A stretch of 39,874 nt of DNA from a virus. A program made the position numbers and the translations under genes. The notes under the pieces were generated by a model. That model made no database searches and had not been told where the DNA came from. It was given only the letters and a program-made list of their open reading frames with translations. This document shows positions 1 to 6,098 of the stretch, piece by piece (position 1 is the stretch's first letter; each line of letters opens with the position of its first letter). The stretch covers positions 1-39,874 of the IMG/VR virus record IMGVR_UViG_3300031670_000004. One strand, given 5' to 3'.

Positions 1-290
1 GCTGACCGTGCTGACCCTGCTGCTGACCGTGCTGCTGACCCTGCTGCTGACTCTGCTGCTGACCGTGCTGCTGACTCTGCTGCTGACTCTGCTGCTGACC
101 GTGCTGACCATGCTGCTGACCGTGCTGACCCTGCTGCTGACTCTGCTGCTGACCGTGCTGCTGACCCTGCTGCTGACTCTGCTGCTGACCGTGCTGCTGA
201 CTCTGCTGCTGACTCTGCTGCTGACCGTGCTGACCCTGCTGCTGACCATGCTGACCATGCTGCTGACCGTGCTGACCATGCTGCTGACCG
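1..290. repeat. Low-complexity coding tandem repeat (CTGCTGAC-type units)
   Basis: About 290 bp are built from units of 9 and 12 nt such as CTGCTGACC and CTGCTGACTCTG. The repeat is coding on the minus strand (S-A-A-x). The unit length is a multiple of three, so copy changes keep the frame. The window starts inside this array, which fits an assembly break in a repeat. Confidence 0.9.
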
Positions 291-695
291 ATTTTTAGCC
301 GTATCATGGGCTAGAACAGCCCTAGCTGCGTCTATAGCTTTGCGTGGTCTGTCGTCACCAGGATAGAGCTTCTCAAACTCTTTCAAACACAATTCAGCCG
401 AATAGATACTTGATGCGACTGAGTCTTTTTTAGTCCATTTATAGGCTTTAACAATCCGCATATCAGAATAAGCTGATTTATCGTCCTCATCATCATGCTT
501 GCCCTTGACTTCAACTTTAGCCAACACCGAGCCCTGGACATAACTAAAAGCTTGGTAAACTGTTTTAGAAGCGTGAAGTCCGTTCTCGCAACACTTCATT
601 TCACCATCAACGTGAACCCACTCGCCAATCTTCCACTTTTGATTACCGTGTTCAGAGACGATACTATTACCTTTTTGATTAAGAAATTTGTACAT
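1..695 (-). CDS. DUF7666-like protein with S-A-A-x repeat tail (partial at window edge)
   Basis: Start ATG at 695 follows GAAAGG on the minus strand; the frame is open to the window edge, so the C-terminus is missing. Residues 1 to about 134 form a compact domain with the sequence CCENGLHAS and a following AKVEVKG strand, which resembles the DUF7666 pattern of phage proteins. From about residue 135 the protein becomes a monotonous repeat of S-A-A-W, S-A-R, S-A-A-E, S-A-A-R and S-A-A-G units, likely a long alanine-rich helix or coil. Function is unknown. It is the last visible gene of the leftward early operon that begins at 1578. The family match is from memory of the motif, not from a search. 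Confidence 0.75.
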   Translation of the reverse strand, partial: MYKFLNQKGNSIVSEHGNQKWKIGEWVHVDGEMKCCENGLHASKTVYQAFSYVQGSVLAKVEVKGKHDDEDDKSAYSDMRIVKAYKWTKKDSVASSIYSAELCLKEFEKLYPGDDRPRKAIDAARAVLAHDTAKNRSAAWSARSAAWSAWSAAGSARSAAESAAESAARSAAESAAGSAARSAAESAAGSARSAAWSARSAAESAAESAARSAAESAAGSAARSAAGSARS

Positions 696-723
696 CTATT
701 TTCCTTTCGGGGTTATTGTTCAT
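679..723 (-). CDS. Possible 14-residue leader ORF
   Basis: An ATG at 723 sits behind a strong ribosome site (AAAGGAGCTACT) and opens a 14-codon frame, MNNNPERKIDVQIS, ending at 679. It overlaps the start of the DUF7666-like gene in another frame. It may only serve translational coupling, or it may be chance. No function can be assigned. Confidence 0.3.
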   Translation of the reverse strand: MNNNPERKIDVQIS

Positions 724-733
724 AGTAGCTCCT

Positions 734-808
734 TTATTCATTCCAATCTGGGTTTTGAGCTTTCCATATCTGGTCTTCTAGCCATTGGTCGAAATTATCG
801 TTATTCAT
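734..808 (-). CDS. Small early protein, 24 aa
   Basis: The ATG at 808 is preceded by a G-rich ribosome site (GGGGGGGAGTG). The product MNNDNFDQWLEDQIWKAQNP... is acidic and tryptophan-rich. It overlaps the stop of the upstream 44-aa gene (801-935) by 8 nt, a tight arrangement typical of co-translated phage early genes. Function unknown. Confidence 0.55.
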   Translation of the reverse strand: MNNDNFDQWLEDQIWKAQNPDWNE

Positions 809-935
809 CACTCCCCCCCATAATCTTAATTATCTGAGCTTTCTCAGCCTCGACTACCTTGAGGGCTATATAGTTGTCTAGCCACTCCATCTGAACTTTA
901 TTCAATTCAGGTAGATATAACTCTAATTCGGTCAT
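801..935 (-). CDS. Small early protein, 44 aa
   Basis: The ATG at 935 overlaps the TGA of the upstream 22-aa gene (ATGA overlap), and the gene ends inside the start of the 24-aa gene downstream. The product MTELELYLPELNKVQMEWLD... is a short, probably helical protein. Chained start/stop overlaps support real translation. Function unknown. Confidence 0.6.
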   Translation of the reverse strand: MTELELYLPELNKVQMEWLDNYIALKVVEAEKAQIIKIMGGSDE

Positions 936-1000
936 GATTCATCCCCGTAACATATCGGGCAATCACCGTTGGTACAATCTGCGTCACTGTCAGAGTTCAT
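932..1000 (-). CDS. Very small Cys-rich protein, 22 aa
   Basis: The frame encodes MNSDSDADCTNGDCPICYGDES, with Cys residues spaced C-x4-C-x2-C, which could bind one metal ion. It overlaps the next gene by ATGA. Similar tiny zinc-ribbon peptides are common in phage early regions. There is no clear ribosome site, so the call is moderate. Confidence 0.45.
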   Translation of the reverse strand: MNSDSDADCTNGDCPICYGDES

Positions 1001-1033
1001 AAATCATCCCGTAGAGGCTCTGTACGGCCATAT

Positions 1034-1186
1034 TTAAGTAACGATCGTAAGATTGTCGTCTTTGTAGGTTTCAAGGGCTTGTAGGGCTTCGTGGAAGCTC
1101 ACAAGCAAGTTTCTAATGCCGATCCTACGCCTGATTATTTCAGTCAGGTCAAATTGGCTTGGTTGATAATCGATTGCTATGTTCAT
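1034..1186 (-). CDS. Small early protein, 50 aa
   Basis: The ATG at 1186 follows a near-consensus ribosome site (GGGAGGTGAC). The product MNIAIDYQPSQFDLTEIIRR... is probably helical, with the segment LVSFHEALQALETY. It lies in the leftward early operon. Function unknown. Confidence 0.65.
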   Translation of the reverse strand: MNIAIDYQPSQFDLTEIIRRRIGIRNLLVSFHEALQALETYKDDNLTIVT

Positions 1187-1211
1187 GTCACCTCCCTAAA
1201 CTCCATCTCTC

Positions 1212-1436
1212 TTAAATTAGTTTCAGTAGCTTGGCTATCAGATACATATTCTCGAATAGTATCAGGTTGAACATCAGCACAACCCGGTGTCGCTTGATGA
1301 TGTACCACACTATAGTGCTGCTACTCAAGCGTTCCAGCTCGGCGATAGCTAGCTTTTTAGGTAGCTTTTCTACCAAACGTTTATTAGTTTTTTTGTTAAC
1401 TCGCCTTGGCAAGTCTTCGTAGGTCATACCGTCCAT
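1212..1436 (-). CDS. Small basic early protein with hydrophobic C-terminus, 74 aa
   Basis: I chose the ATG at 1436 because AAGGAAAAG lies just upstream; the longer frame to 1487 overlaps the leaderless gene at 1468-1578 and has no ribosome site. The N-terminal half is very basic (RRVNKKTNKR, EKLPKKLAIAELERL). The C-terminal half (VVLMFNLILFENMYLIAKLLKLI) is hydrophobic and could be an amphipathic or membrane segment. Family not recognised. Confidence 0.55.
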   Translation of the reverse strand: MDGMTYEDLPRRVNKKTNKRLVEKLPKKLAIAELERLSSSTIVWYIIKRHRVVLMFNLILFENMYLIAKLLKLI

Positions 1437-1467
1437 GGTATCTTTTCCTTGTTTATTGTTAGTATTG

Positions 1468-1578
1468 TTAAATCTGAGGTAGCGCAACCCTATTGGTTTT
1501 CGTCAGGCAGGAGTTTCGCCTACAGGCCACGCTTGTCAGATTGTTAATGTTACGCCGTTTGCTTGTAGCAGCCGACAT
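1468..1578 (-). CDS. Leaderless basic peptide, 36 aa
   Basis: The ATG at 1578 lies only 6 nt after the -10 box of the leftward promoter (1585-1590), so the transcript would start at or next to the start codon. The product begins MSAATSKRRNINNLTSV and is basic, with two cysteines. It is the first gene of the leftward early operon. The same geometry occurs at the heads of two other leftward transcripts (27794 and 37512), which is the main support. Function unknown. Confidence 0.5.
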   Translation of the reverse strand: MSAATSKRRNINNLTSVACRRNSCLTKTNRVALPQI

Positions 1579-1584
1579 GACTAG

Positions 1585-1614
1585 ATACTACCACAGCGAG
1601 CGATGTGCTGTCAA
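1585..1614 (-). promoter_or_regulatory. Leftward early promoter PL1
   Basis: On the minus strand: TTGACA (1614-1609), 18 nt, TAGTAT (1590-1585), then 6 nt to the ATG at 1578. The spacer contains CGCTGTGG, shared with the promoter at 37519-37548 and, as GCTGTGG, with the one at 27801-27829. Confidence 0.75.
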
Positions 1615-1619
1615 TAGAC

Positions 1620-1628
1620 TTATACACA
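1620..1628 (+). promoter_or_regulatory. DnaA-box match
   Basis: TTATACACA is a perfect match to the DnaA-box consensus TTATNCACA. It lies next to the -35 box of the leftward early promoter. Only one perfect box was seen, so chance occurrence is possible. Confidence 0.45.
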
Positions 1629-1630
1629 TA

Positions 1631-1659
1631 TTGAATACGCTAGATTTTTGTGGTAGCAT
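1631..1659 (+). promoter_or_regulatory. Possible rightward promoter, distal
   Basis: TTGAAT (1631-1636), 17 nt, TAGCAT (1654-1659). The -10 context TGTGGTAGCAT resembles the leftward early promoters (TGTGGTAGTAT). It has no open gene directly behind it and may instead be part of an operator. Confidence 0.35.
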
Positions 1660-1669
1660 CACAGCAAGG

Positions 1670-1751
1670 GTAGATCTTCGCAGATGCTGCCCATAATAAT
1701 TAACTTGACGGGCAGCTAATCTGTGCTACGCTAGATATTGCGAAGATCTAC
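1670..1751. repeat. Nested inverted repeats around the rightward promoter
   Basis: The outer arms are 13 bp and perfect: GTAGATCTTCGCA (1670-1682) and its complement (1739-1751). The inner arms are 7 bp: GCTGCCC (1686-1692) and GGGCAGC (1710-1716), the latter touching the -35 box. The layout suggests protein-binding operators or a cruciform. Confidence 0.7.
1705..1732 (+). promoter_or_regulatory. Rightward early promoter
   Basis: TTGACG (1705-1710), 16 nt, TACGCT (1727-1732) with an upstream TGc extended -10. The transcript would start near 1739, inside the right arm of the outer inverted repeat, and run into the hairpin at 1759-1781 before the replication genes. Confidence 0.6.
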
Positions 1752-1758
1752 ACAGAGA

Positions 1759-1781
1759 GGCACCAGCAACGGTGCCTTTTT
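1759..1781 (+). terminator. Terminator-like leader hairpin
   Basis: A perfect 6-bp stem GGCACC/GGTGCC with loop AGCAAC is followed by TTTTT. It lies about 20 nt after the inferred start of the rightward early transcript and before the first gene, so it could act as an attenuator or a 5' stabiliser. Confidence 0.65.
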
Positions 1782-1806
1782 GCTACCCTCTAGAGAGGAT
1801 ATAAAA

Positions 1807-1995
1807 GTGGAAGATACAAAAATAATAATCGAACGCTCGGCAAAAGACCGAGGGCTAATCATTGATCGCAGCGAACAACTTAAAAACCTTTCAAATAAAA
1901 AAACTATTACTGAGGCAGATTTGTATAGAGAATTTAGGTCGATGATCGGTGAATATATGGCCTTAGTTTTTGTTGAAGAGATCATGAAACCATGA
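1807..1995 (+). CDS. Small early protein, 62 aa (GTG start)
   Basis: I chose the GTG at 1807 because AGAGGATATAAAA precedes it; the in-frame upstream ATG at 1738 would sit on the promoter/hairpin leader. The product begins VEDTKIIIERSAKDRGLI and ends FVEEIMKP; it is charged and probably helical. It overlaps the next gene by 4 nt. The codons are more A/T-rich than those of the structural genes. Function unknown; its position as first gene of the replication operon suggests a regulatory or replication role. Confidence 0.6.
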   Translation: MEDTKIIIERSAKDRGLIIDRSEQLKNLSNKKTITEADLYREFRSMIGEYMALVFVEEIMKP

Positions 1996-2744
1996 AAGGC
2001 TTTTATATAGAGATCAGTAATGGTCTACTCGAACCAAAACATCAACAATCAATGGGCTCAGCGGTGTGGGAATTTATGTGGTGTCTTAATAAAATGACTT
2101 TAATCAAAGAAGATTACGGTTGGGTTCTAAGTAAAAAACCTATAAAATTAGAAGAAATAGCTAAAGATATTGGGAAAGCACGCAATAATATTTCGCAAAA
2201 TCTTATTAAATTAGAAAAATCTGGCTATTTAGAGCTTACTCACGCCCCATACGGGATAATTATTAAAATCAATAAAGCCAAAAAGAGGTTCAACCAAAAG
2301 GTAGAACCTAGGTTCAATGAAAACGTAGAACCTCGTAACGTTAGCGTAGAACCTAATAAAGACAAGACAGTAGACAAGACAGGTACTGCTGAGTTTAAAT
2401 CGAACTTCAAGCCTATTAAGCTTTCTAAGCCAAACAAAGCAAAGGGGCATATACTGGCTCAAGCCAAGCAAGTCTGCCAGATATTCAGTGATAACTTAGG
2501 CGGCTTCTATGTTGACAACCTACAACTACCGAAGTTGATTGGCTTATTAGAAATACATGGCATCGACATGGTGAGCGAGGTGGCGCTGTTCGCTTGCCAG
2601 CTTAAAGACAAGCCGTACCAAGTTAAGGTTAATAGCCCGGCCCAGCTAGCCGACAAGTGGTCACAGGTAATAAAACTAATGGACAACCCTGATGGCGATG
2701 AGCCACCAAGTGTTGTTAGACAACTAATGGGGGATAAACAATGA
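1992..2744 (+). CDS. Replication initiator-like protein with N-terminal winged helix
   Basis: 250 aa. Residues about 15-95 look like a winged helix-turn-helix: conserved AVWEFMWCLNKMT, then KLEEIAKDIGKARNNISQNLIKLEKSGYLEL, a classic recognition-helix and wing pattern seen in phage O-like and replication initiators. A linker of repeated x-VEPR/N motifs (VEPRFNENVEPRNVSVEPN) leads to a C-terminal helical domain (residues about 150-235). It is followed by a small overlapping gene and a DnaB-like helicase, the usual initiator-loader-helicase order. It could bind the control region at 1579-1806. The assignment rests on fold-like pattern and context. Confidence 0.6.
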   Translation: MKGFYIEISNGLLEPKHQQSMGSAVWEFMWCLNKMTLIKEDYGWVLSKKPIKLEEIAKDIGKARNNISQNLIKLEKSGYLELTHAPYGIIIKINKAKKRFNQKVEPRFNENVEPRNVSVEPNKDKTVDKTGTAEFKSNFKPIKLSKPNKAKGHILAQAKQVCQIFSDNLGGFYVDNLQLPKLIGLLEIHGIDMVSEVALFACQLKDKPYQVKVNSPAQLADKWSQVIKLMDNPDGDEPPSVVRQLMGDKQ

Positions 2745-3016
2745 GCTTAATAAACGCAAAATTATGGCAATCGACCTTTGATCCGCCAATGCCGGAAGCT
2801 ATGAACTATTGGGAGTTCGCTCGACTACGCAATATTCGTTGGCTTGGTAAAGACATCAAAGAACAGCTAGAACACTACCTAAAAGTAAAAAAGCTGTCCG
2901 AGTTATCGCCTGACAACAAAGACCTCGAAGAACTATGCCGATCCGAAGCGATTAGCCTAGGCAAGCTATACGTCGAACTTAAGAGAGCAGAGATCCAAGA
3001 AATTGACCATGAATGA
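2741..3016 (+). CDS. Putative helicase-loader-position protein, 91 aa
   Basis: It overlaps the initiator-like gene by 4 nt (ATGA) and the helicase start by 8 nt, so all three are co-translated. The product MSLINAKLWQSTFDPPMPEAMNYWEF... is acidic and helical, with no recognised motif. Its place between initiator and helicase suggests a loader or adaptor, but this is inference from gene order only. Confidence 0.5.
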   Translation: MSLINAKLWQSTFDPPMPEAMNYWEFARLRNIRWLGKDIKEQLEHYLKVKKLSELSPDNKDLEELCRSEAISLGKLYVELKRAEIQEIDHE

Positions 3017-3902
3017 CGATCAATATAGCCTAAAAACTCTAAAGCGTATATTTAGTAAGTTGCCCCAGACCCTCCAGCAAGCAGCTTGGTTAGACATGAG
3101 CAATGTCATGGAGGGCTACGCTGCCAATAAAAGCAAAGAGTTTGAGCTAGTAGCTATCGGTGAACTTGAAGACGATATCCTTGAGCATTATCATAATTTT
3201 GGCAAGATGCAGGGCTTGTCCAGTGGCTATGATGCTATCGATAAACTAACTAAGGGCTTTGTGCCGGGCGAGATTAGTGTCATTGCCGGCCGCACCAGCC
3301 ACGGTAAGTCGGCGCTGGCCTTAAACATGGCTGTCAATATTGCTAAAAATGGTACGACTGTGCTGTTTGTAACGCTTGAAATGACCAAGAAAGAGATCGG
3401 CTCACGTATCTACCACGTTTATCAGGACAGTCTCATTAAGCTGCCGATCCTATTTCAACTCCAAGACGAGCTAGACTGGCAATCAGTCGATGGGCTAATC
3501 AAGACGGCTAAAAAGAACGGCGCTGAGATTGTCTTCATCGACCATATTCACTACTTCAGTAGAGAGATTGAACACGCCGTTGAGAGCCTGAGTAACATAA
3601 CCAAAGAAATCAAAAAGAATGCCATACGCCATAATATCCCGATAGTTGTTATGAGCCACGTCCGTAAGTCTGGCACCAAATCTGCCGCCCTAGACAACGA
3701 TGAACTTAAGGGCAGTAGTTCGATAGCCCAGGACGCTGACATTGTGCTGTTTGTCCACCGGGATAAAGACATACCCGACAAGATAGCTGTGCAGATTACC
3801 AAGAACCGTAATAGAGGCTATGCCTATGATGATGACAAGGTTTTGCTAGAGTTTGTTGATACTAAGATTACCGAGGAGTGGTATGAATCCCTACCTAGGT
3901 GA
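3009..3902 (+). CDS. DnaB-like replicative helicase (RecA-fold ATPase)
   Basis: 297 aa from the ATG at 3009; a TTG at 3003 is a less likely start. Walker A is AGRTSHGKSA at residues about 93-102. The strand VLFVTLEM (about 118-125) holds the catalytic-Glu motif of DnaB enzymes. Walker B is EIVFIDHIHY, followed by PIVVMSHVRKSG (sensor-like) and ELKGSSSIAQDADIVLFVHRD, the arginine-finger region of the family. It lacks the usual large N-terminal DnaB collar domain, being about 170 residues shorter than bacterial DnaB. It probably unwinds phage DNA at the fork as a hexamer. Confidence 0.85.
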   Translation: MNDDQYSLKTLKRIFSKLPQTLQQAAWLDMSNVMEGYAANKSKEFELVAIGELEDDILEHYHNFGKMQGLSSGYDAIDKLTKGFVPGEISVIAGRTSHGKSALALNMAVNIAKNGTTVLFVTLEMTKKEIGSRIYHVYQDSLIKLPILFQLQDELDWQSVDGLIKTAKKNGAEIVFIDHIHYFSREIEHAVESLSNITKEIKKNAIRHNIPIVVMSHVRKSGTKSAALDNDELKGSSSIAQDADIVLFVHRDKDIPDKIAVQITKNRNRGYAYDDDKVLLEFVDTKITEEWYESLPR

Positions 3903-4140
3903 GGTCTGCTCTAAATGCGGACGCCCGGCTATTGGTCTAGCTACTAACTTCAAGATTGTCCGTTACTATTGCAACTCGCATTGGTGGGTCATGAATGCCA
4001 AATGGGACAAATGGGTAAAAACCCGTGAGGATAAGCAGTTTGCTGGACAAGCCTGGTATGATGAGGGCACGTCTAAAAAGTCTAAGCGTCGAACTAAAGC
4101 GACTAAAGAAATTGATATGTTTGAGGGGTTAAGGCATTAG
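3883..4140 (+). CDS. Zinc-ribbon protein, 85 aa
   Basis: I chose the ATG at 3883 because GAGGAGTGG lies just upstream, inside the helicase gene. Residues 8-35 contain CSKCGRP then YYCNSHWW, a C-x2-C...C-x2-H metal site. The C-terminal half is Lys/Arg-rich (KKSKRRTKATKE). It is likely a small nucleic-acid-binding accessory protein of the replication operon. The exact family is not recognised. Confidence 0.6.
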   Translation: MNPYLGEVCSKCGRPAIGLATNFKIVRYYCNSHWWVMNAKWDKWVKTREDKQFAGQAWYDEGTSKKSKRRTKATKEIDMFEGLRH

Positions 4141-4149
4141 TGGTATAAT
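4121..4149 (+). promoter_or_regulatory. Promoter for terminase operon, near-leaderless
   Basis: TTGAGG (4121-4126), 17 nt, TATAAT (4144-4149) with TGg upstream (extended -10). Only 8 nt separate the -10 box from the ATG at 4158, so the mRNA would have almost no leader. Confidence 0.8.
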
Positions 4150-4157
4150 CCCAACAA

Positions 4158-4553
4158 ATGGCAACCACTCGTCAAAAAATGGTCATAAAAGAAATAGTCG
4201 AAAATGGTGGCAACCTTAGTAAAGCAATGGTTAGAGCTGGTTACTCTCCAGCTACGGCAGAAAACCCCAAGAAAGTTACTAGCTCTATAGGTTTCCGTGA
4301 ACTCATAGAAAAAATGGGTATATCCGATGAAAAGCTGTCGCAAGTGTTAGATGATGGCTTAGGCGCTACTAAAGCTATAGTCATGGGCGTAAAGTCAGAA
4401 GAAAGTTTTGTTGATGTTCAGCCCGACTATTTAGTTAGGCATAAATATTTAGAAACCGCTTTAAAACTAAAAGGATATTCCAAAGAAACCATAACTAACA
4501 ATATTACTATTCAGCCAATCCTAGTAAAGTTCATCGATGGCCCTAACAGTTGA
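4158..4553 (+). CDS. Terminase small subunit
   Basis: 131 aa. The N-terminus, QKMVIKEIVENGGNLSKAMVRAGYSPATAENPKKVTSS, is the helix-turn-helix of the Terminase_2/P27-like small subunits, with the typical AMxxAGYSxxTA core. It recognises viral DNA and loads it on the motor. It overlaps the large-subunit start by 17 nt. No ribosome site precedes the ATG, which agrees with the leaderless promoter at 4121-4149. Confidence 0.8.
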   Translation: MATTRQKMVIKEIVENGGNLSKAMVRAGYSPATAENPKKVTSSIGFRELIEKMGISDEKLSQVLDDGLGATKAIVMGVKSEESFVDVQPDYLVRHKYLETALKLKGYSKETITNNITIQPILVKFIDGPNS

Positions 4554-5850
4554 GATACCGATTGAATATAAGCGGCTATTCGATAATGACTGGCATGAAG
4601 CCGCCGTCTATGGTGGACGCTATAGTTTAAAGTCACACACCGTTGCCCGAGTATTACTTGTTAGAGCCAGATCATCACAGAAGCGCATAGCCTGCTTTCG
4701 TGAATACCAGAACTCGATCGCTGACTCATCGTATCAGTTGCTGGTTGACTTGATACGCCAGTATGAACTAACCGACTTCAAGATAACCGATAAGACTATC
4801 GTTAATACAATCAACGGCTCGGACTTCTTATTCAAGGGGTTGCATCTAAACGAACAGAACATTAAGTCTACTGAGGGCATCGATATTGCGTGGTGTGAGG
4901 AAGCCCAGACGGTCTCCAGTTCATCGCTTGAGATACTTACCCCGACAATTAGAAAGCCAGGCAGCCAGATTATCTATACCTACAACCGACTGCTTGAAGA
5001 AGACCCAGTGCATACTCGCTTAGTATTGCAAGGTAGACCTAATACCTTAATAATCAACACCAACTACGATATAGCTGAGAAGTATGGCTGGATGCCTCAG
5101 GTTATCAAAGACGAGATCGAGAGCGATAAACTTAACCGACCGGGGCTATTCAAGCACAAATGGCTAGGCGAACCTATCAATCAAGAGTCTAGGATCTATA
5201 AAGATTGGGCAGAGATAAGTAGCATACCGGCCGATGCCGAGTTAATAGTCAGAGGGCTAGACTTCGGTTATTCTAACGACCCAACGGCTATCATAGATAT
5301 TTACTCATACAAGCGTGGGTTCATTCTTGACGAGATACTATACCGCAAGGGGCTTAGCAACAAGGTAATCGCTGACTTTATATTGTCCCAACCAGTACAA
5401 GTTCCTATTTGTGCCGACAGCTCAGAGCCTAAATCGATAGACGAGATAGCTTTCTATGGAGTGAACATCTACCCAGCCATCAAAGGTCAGGGGTCGGTTA
5501 ATATGGGTATTCAGTTTATCCAAGATCAGATGATTTACTATACCCAGCGGAGCATAAACCTAGGCAAAGAGTTTAGGAATTACTTATGGCAAACTGACCG
5601 GGATGGTAAGATTATCAATAAGCCCGAAGACATAGACAACCACTTGCTAGACGCTACACGCTACGGTCTGGAGCAGAATATGTACGAAGCCTTGCAGAAG
5701 AAAGAGATTATCCGTCAAAAACCACCAGGCGAGGATCGTTTCAAAACTCCGCACTCTGGTAACCCAGACGGCACTACTTCCAGTGTCGGCATAGACTTAA
5801 GCAAAGTTGTCAAAGAGCCACGGTTTAGAGACGAGTGGAGACGCAGGTGA
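4537..5850 (+). CDS. Terminase large subunit (Terminase_3/PBSX-like)
   Basis: 437 aa, the normal length. The ATPase has a Walker A GGRYSLKS (residues 26-33), unusual in having Tyr and Leu where most have small residues (GGRGSGKS). Walker B with the catalytic Glu is IDIAWCEEA (115-123). The RNase H-like nuclease shows GLDFGYSNDPTA (Asp 242), CADSSEPKSIDEI (Asp 294) and HLLDATRYGLE (Asp 372), three expected acidic metal ligands. It packages DNA through the portal and cuts it. Confidence 0.93.
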   Translation: MALTVEIPIEYKRLFDNDWHEAAVYGGRYSLKSHTVARVLLVRARSSQKRIACFREYQNSIADSSYQLLVDLIRQYELTDFKITDKTIVNTINGSDFLFKGLHLNEQNIKSTEGIDIAWCEEAQTVSSSSLEILTPTIRKPGSQIIYTYNRLLEEDPVHTRLVLQGRPNTLIINTNYDIAEKYGWMPQVIKDEIESDKLNRPGLFKHKWLGEPINQESRIYKDWAEISSIPADAELIVRGLDFGYSNDPTAIIDIYSYKRGFILDEILYRKGLSNKVIADFILSQPVQVPICADSSEPKSIDEIAFYGVNIYPAIKGQGSVNMGIQFIQDQMIYYTQRSINLGKEFRNYLWQTDRDGKIINKPEDIDNHLLDATRYGLEQNMYEALQKKEIIRQKPPGEDRFKTPHSGNPDGTTSSVGIDLSKVVKEPRFRDEWRRR

Positions 5851-6062
5851 AGATAGCCGTTATCTTAAGTCCTGTTAACCTGCCGGCAGATGTGCCGTTC
5901 TTCTGTATGCGCTGCCGCTACCGCCTGTTTCATATCAACCGGGACATCTTAGTAGTCAACTTTGGGGCCGAGTATCCAGCTAAAGAAATACCGCTGGGCA
6001 TGGGCGAGCTATTTGTAAAATGCCACTCATGCAAAGTCGATTATCGTTTCTACTGGCAATAA
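5847..6062 (+). CDS. Zinc-ribbon protein, 71 aa
   Basis: I chose the GTG at 5847, 6 nt after GGAG and overlapping the terminase stop. The product has CMRC (residues about 20-23) and CHSC (about 62-65), a four-Cys metal knuckle around beta strands. It lies between terminase and portal. Function unknown. Confidence 0.6.
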   Translation: MKIAVILSPVNLPADVPFFCMRCRYRLFHINRDILVVNFGAEYPAKEIPLGMGELFVKCHSCKVDYRFYWQ

Positions 6063-6063
6063 G

Positions 6064-6081
6064 TGGTATATTATTTATAAT
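6064..6081 (+). promoter_or_regulatory. Promoter before portal gene
   Basis: TGg-TATATT (6064-6072) is an extended -10, and TATAAT at 6076-6081 is a second candidate. No good -35 is visible. It is followed by GGAG at 6088-6091 and the inferred ATT start at 6099. Confidence 0.5.
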
Positions 6082-6098
6082 TATTATGGAGCATTACC

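Larger units (their letters stand above)
1579..1806. other. Divergent control region and putative replication origin
   Basis: The 228 bp between the leftward and rightward early operons hold opposed promoters, direct repeats (TACGCTAGAT at 1636-1645 and 1727-1736), nested inverted repeats, a leader hairpin, and TTATACACA at 1620-1628, which matches the bacterial DnaA box TTATNCACA exactly. The adjacent rightward operon encodes an initiator-like protein and a helicase. Origin function is inferred. Confidence 0.5.

Noticed and set aside
1-290. CRISPR-like array
   Set aside because: Units are 9-12 nt with no unique spacers; the repeat is coding and low-complexity.
8-298. Plus-strand frame of repeated L-T-V-L-L-T
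   Set aside because: It is the antisense of the S-A-A-x repeats of the leftward DUF7666-like gene, which has a normal domain and a ribosome site.
1579-1806. Lysogeny switch with attachment site
   Set aside because: No integrase, excisionase or clear CI-like repressor was found anywhere in the window, so only a lytic early control region or origin is supported.
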